DNA from: Flavobacteriaceae bacterium
Lineage (GTDB): Bacteria > Bacteroidota > Bacteroidia > Flavobacteriales > Flavobacteriaceae
NCBI GenBank assembly: GCA_030835845.1
Contig: JAUROD010000043.1
Span: 1 to 49,285 of the forward strand
DNA: 49,285 bases
Direction of reading: 5' to 3'
Shown: positions 48,102 through 49,285 of the stretch, piece after piece
Layout: the number at the start of each line of letters is the position of its first letter
How positions within the stretch are numbered: position 1 is the first letter of the stretch
Notes under the pieces: model-generated
What the model was told of the DNA's origin: nothing
Database searches by the model: none
The model's input: the letters and a program-made list of their open reading frames with translations, nothing else
Translations under genes and position numbers: made by a program

Positions 48102-48496
48102 GGGGTCGACTGGTTTTGACAGCGAGATCAATCGAATAGTAAGCATGTCGAGCATTGATTCACAGCTCGTAAATCTTGGACTCAAACTTTAATTGGCGAA
48201 AATAACTACGCTCTAGCTGCATAAGCGACTGAATCAAAGTAAGTCATTGCCTAGTCCCAACAAGGTTGGGAAGCCGGATGTCTCTTAACAGCCCTTGTTG
48301 ACGGCGGTTAAAATAGAGACACCAGAGAAGTCAACATCGAAACGCAATTGTACTGCTTGCGTTTTTCAATAAAAGTACTAAGGTACAAGGTAGGCCGTTT
48401 TCAGTCAGCCTGTATCCGACAATCAATTGAAAAATAAGCATGTAGAAAGCTCTTCGTTTGCTTGTTTGGACGAGGGTTCGATTCCCTCCGACTCCA
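48102..48496 (+). ncRNA. ssrA: Transfer-messenger RNA (tmRNA)
   Basis: Rescues stalled ribosomes and tags their products for proteolysis. The tRNA-like ends pair: GGGGTCG at 48102 with CGACTCC at 48489-48495, with G3-U70, the alanine identity pair, then A73. The T-arm GAGGGTTCGATTCCCTC is complete. The tag frame starts at GGC 48195 and ends at TAA 48222-48224, reading GENNYALAA, the flavobacterial type. Pseudoknot-forming repeats lie between. One-piece form; CCA is not encoded. ClpS, another adaptor of the same protease system, is at 7.0 kb. Confidence 0.97.
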
Positions 48497-48503
48497 CTTT
48501 ATC

Positions 48504-48536
48504 AGCCTGTAAGCTTTTGTTTATAGGCTTTTTTTT
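48504..48536 (+). terminator. Terminator of ssrA
   Basis: AGCCTGTAA / TTATAGGCT inverted repeat (one G-U) with loop GCTTTTGT, followed by eight T, starting 8 nt after the tmRNA 3' end. Confidence 0.85.
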
Positions 48537-48549
48537 AGCCAATAATGAT

Positions 48550-49285
48550 CTAAACTTGTTCTACAAGAAAAACTATTGTCAATGCTTTCAAATAATTTTT
48601 TTTGTCAAGCTCTTTTTGAGTAAGTTGATGAAAGTATTCAATTTTATCTTCATTTTTTATCGTAGCTAATGTCTTTTGAATAAGGTCAGAATTTTTTAAT
48701 TGATCTATTTCCTGTTGTGAAGGAATACGATCATTTTTCCCCAAACGACCTAGATCATTTCCTGTCAATACACTACTTTTTTGAGCACTTTCGGGTAATT
48801 GATCAACTCCAATACCCTTTTTTGTTATCGGCTTGGGGATTTGAAAAAGAGCTTCTTTATTAACCTTCGCATACCAACTTTCTCCCATACGAGCCACCCA
48901 ATCAATTTTTTCAGTTACTAAATTTCCAGATTCGTCCAAATATTTATCTTGAAAGTGTATTAAAACAACCTCAGCAATAACCAAGTTCCCTGACCCAGGT
49001 CCGTCTCCCATGGGGATAACTTGATTTACTTTACATTCAAATGAGATGGGAGCTTCTCCAACTCGAGGGGGTTGGACTTTAGAACTTTTCACTTGTGTCA
49101 ATCCTGACTTTACAAATTCATTAACTCCTTTCTGATATGGTGCACTAGATAATGACATTTGCTCCACCAAAGGGTAATGAATTATATTGATTACAACCTC
49201 ATCTACCTCCATCACATTCTCAAGTGTATGTTTTTGAGTATTGTCTTTACCACTTCGTGCAGGAGAAAAAATTAAAATAGGTGGA
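48550..49285 (-). CDS. Flavin-reductase-like FMN-binding split-barrel protein, C-terminal part (runs off the window)
   Basis: The frame is open from the right edge at 49285 to the stop at 48550, giving 244 codons, so the N terminus is missing. At the edge it reads PPILIFSPARSGKDNTQKHT, a flavin-reductase-like motif that continues into LENVMEVDEVVINII, MSLSSAPYQKGVNEFVKSGL and APISFECKVNQVIPMGDGPG. This fits the FMN-binding split barrel of the flavin reductase family; the C-terminal 100 residues (from about DWVARMGESWYAKVNKEAL on) are an extension common in Bacteroidetes members. Internal ATG codons near 49215 are not the start. Partner enzyme unknown. Confidence 0.88.
   Translation of the reverse strand, partial: PPILIFSPARSGKDNTQKHTLENVMEVDEVVINIIHYPLVEQMSLSSAPYQKGVNEFVKSGLTQVKSSKVQPPRVGEAPISFECKVNQVIPMGDGPGSGNLVIAEVVLIHFQDKYLDESGNLVTEKIDWVARMGESWYAKVNKEALFQIPKPITKKGIGVDQLPESAQKSSVLTGNDLGRLGKNDRIPSQQEIDQLKNSDLIQKTLATIKNEDKIEYFHQLTQKELDKKNYLKALTIVFLVEQV

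Noticed and set aside
48427-48669. 80-codon plus-strand frame starting inside ssrA
   Set aside because: It covers the tRNA-like 3' end of tmRNA and its terminator, and its translation resembles nothing.

Overview
This 49.3-kb window is AT-rich chromosomal core DNA from a member of the Bacteroidetes, most likely a (marine) Flavobacteriaceae species. The signs are a fused SecDF, a tmRNA tag reading GENNYALAA, bacillithiol deacetylase BshB1, DUF4293 and DUF1599 proteins, Rho with an Asn/Lys-rich insert, a family of FadL-like and TonB-receptor-like outer-membrane barrels, and promoters of the Bacteroidetes type (TTG, about 16-20 nt, TAnnTTTG). Gene density is very high and many neighbours touch or overlap. 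I saw no insertion sequence, prophage, CRISPR array or other obvious accessory island.

Layout. 1-2.3 kb (minus): 5' part of a beta-barrel porin, HMG-CoA lyase, a LysE-type exporter. 2.35-4.2 kb (plus): a DUF3050 protein and an exported M28 peptidase. 4.16-4.47 kb: an unannotated-looking 51-aa small gene with its own promoter, a terminator and tRNA-His. 4.5-6.9 kb (minus): glutathione peroxidase, a trans-sulfuration PLP enzyme and bshB1, a thiol/redox operon. 7.0-10.5 kb (minus): DUF1599, orphan ABC permease, tpiA, prmA, clpS. 10.6-12.2 kb (plus): folP and cdaA (c-di-AMP synthesis), tail to tail with truA plus an MsbA-like exporter (minus). 14.9-19.5 kb: YfcE-like phosphoesterase, DUF4293, rho, rpsT, tRNA-Glu, proS. 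19.6-22.4 kb (plus): an aromatic/Ser-rich lipoprotein and a FadL-type barrel. 22.5-25.7 kb (plus): folE, cysS, yidD, lgt. 25.75-26.2 kb: the only long gap, holding an apparent gene remnant, hairpins and a terminator. 26.2-34.0 kb (minus): secDF, mdh, gyrB, asnB. 34.2-40.6 kb (minus): lipoprotein amidohydrolase, then a TPR protein translationally coupled to a plug-less TonB-receptor-like barrel. 40.7-43.3 kb: ftsE-like ATPase and typA, overlapping tail to tail. 43.4-47.9 kb (minus): ABC ATPase and an ABC permease fused to an M1 peptidase. 48.1-48.5 kb: ssrA. The right edge holds a partial flavin-reductase-like gene.

How the genes work together: most encode information processing (rho, rpsT, proS, cysS, gyrB, typA, ssrA, truA, prmA), envelope building (secDF, yidD, lgt, the barrels and lipoproteins), proteostasis (clpS, ssrA) and central or cofactor metabolism (tpiA, mdh, folP, folE, asnB). 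The least understood parts are the TPR/barrel pair, the aromatic lipoprotein/FadL pair, the ABC-permease/M1-peptidase fusion, the duplicated DUF1599 protein, and the small gene beside tRNA-His. These are the best places to look for undescribed biology.
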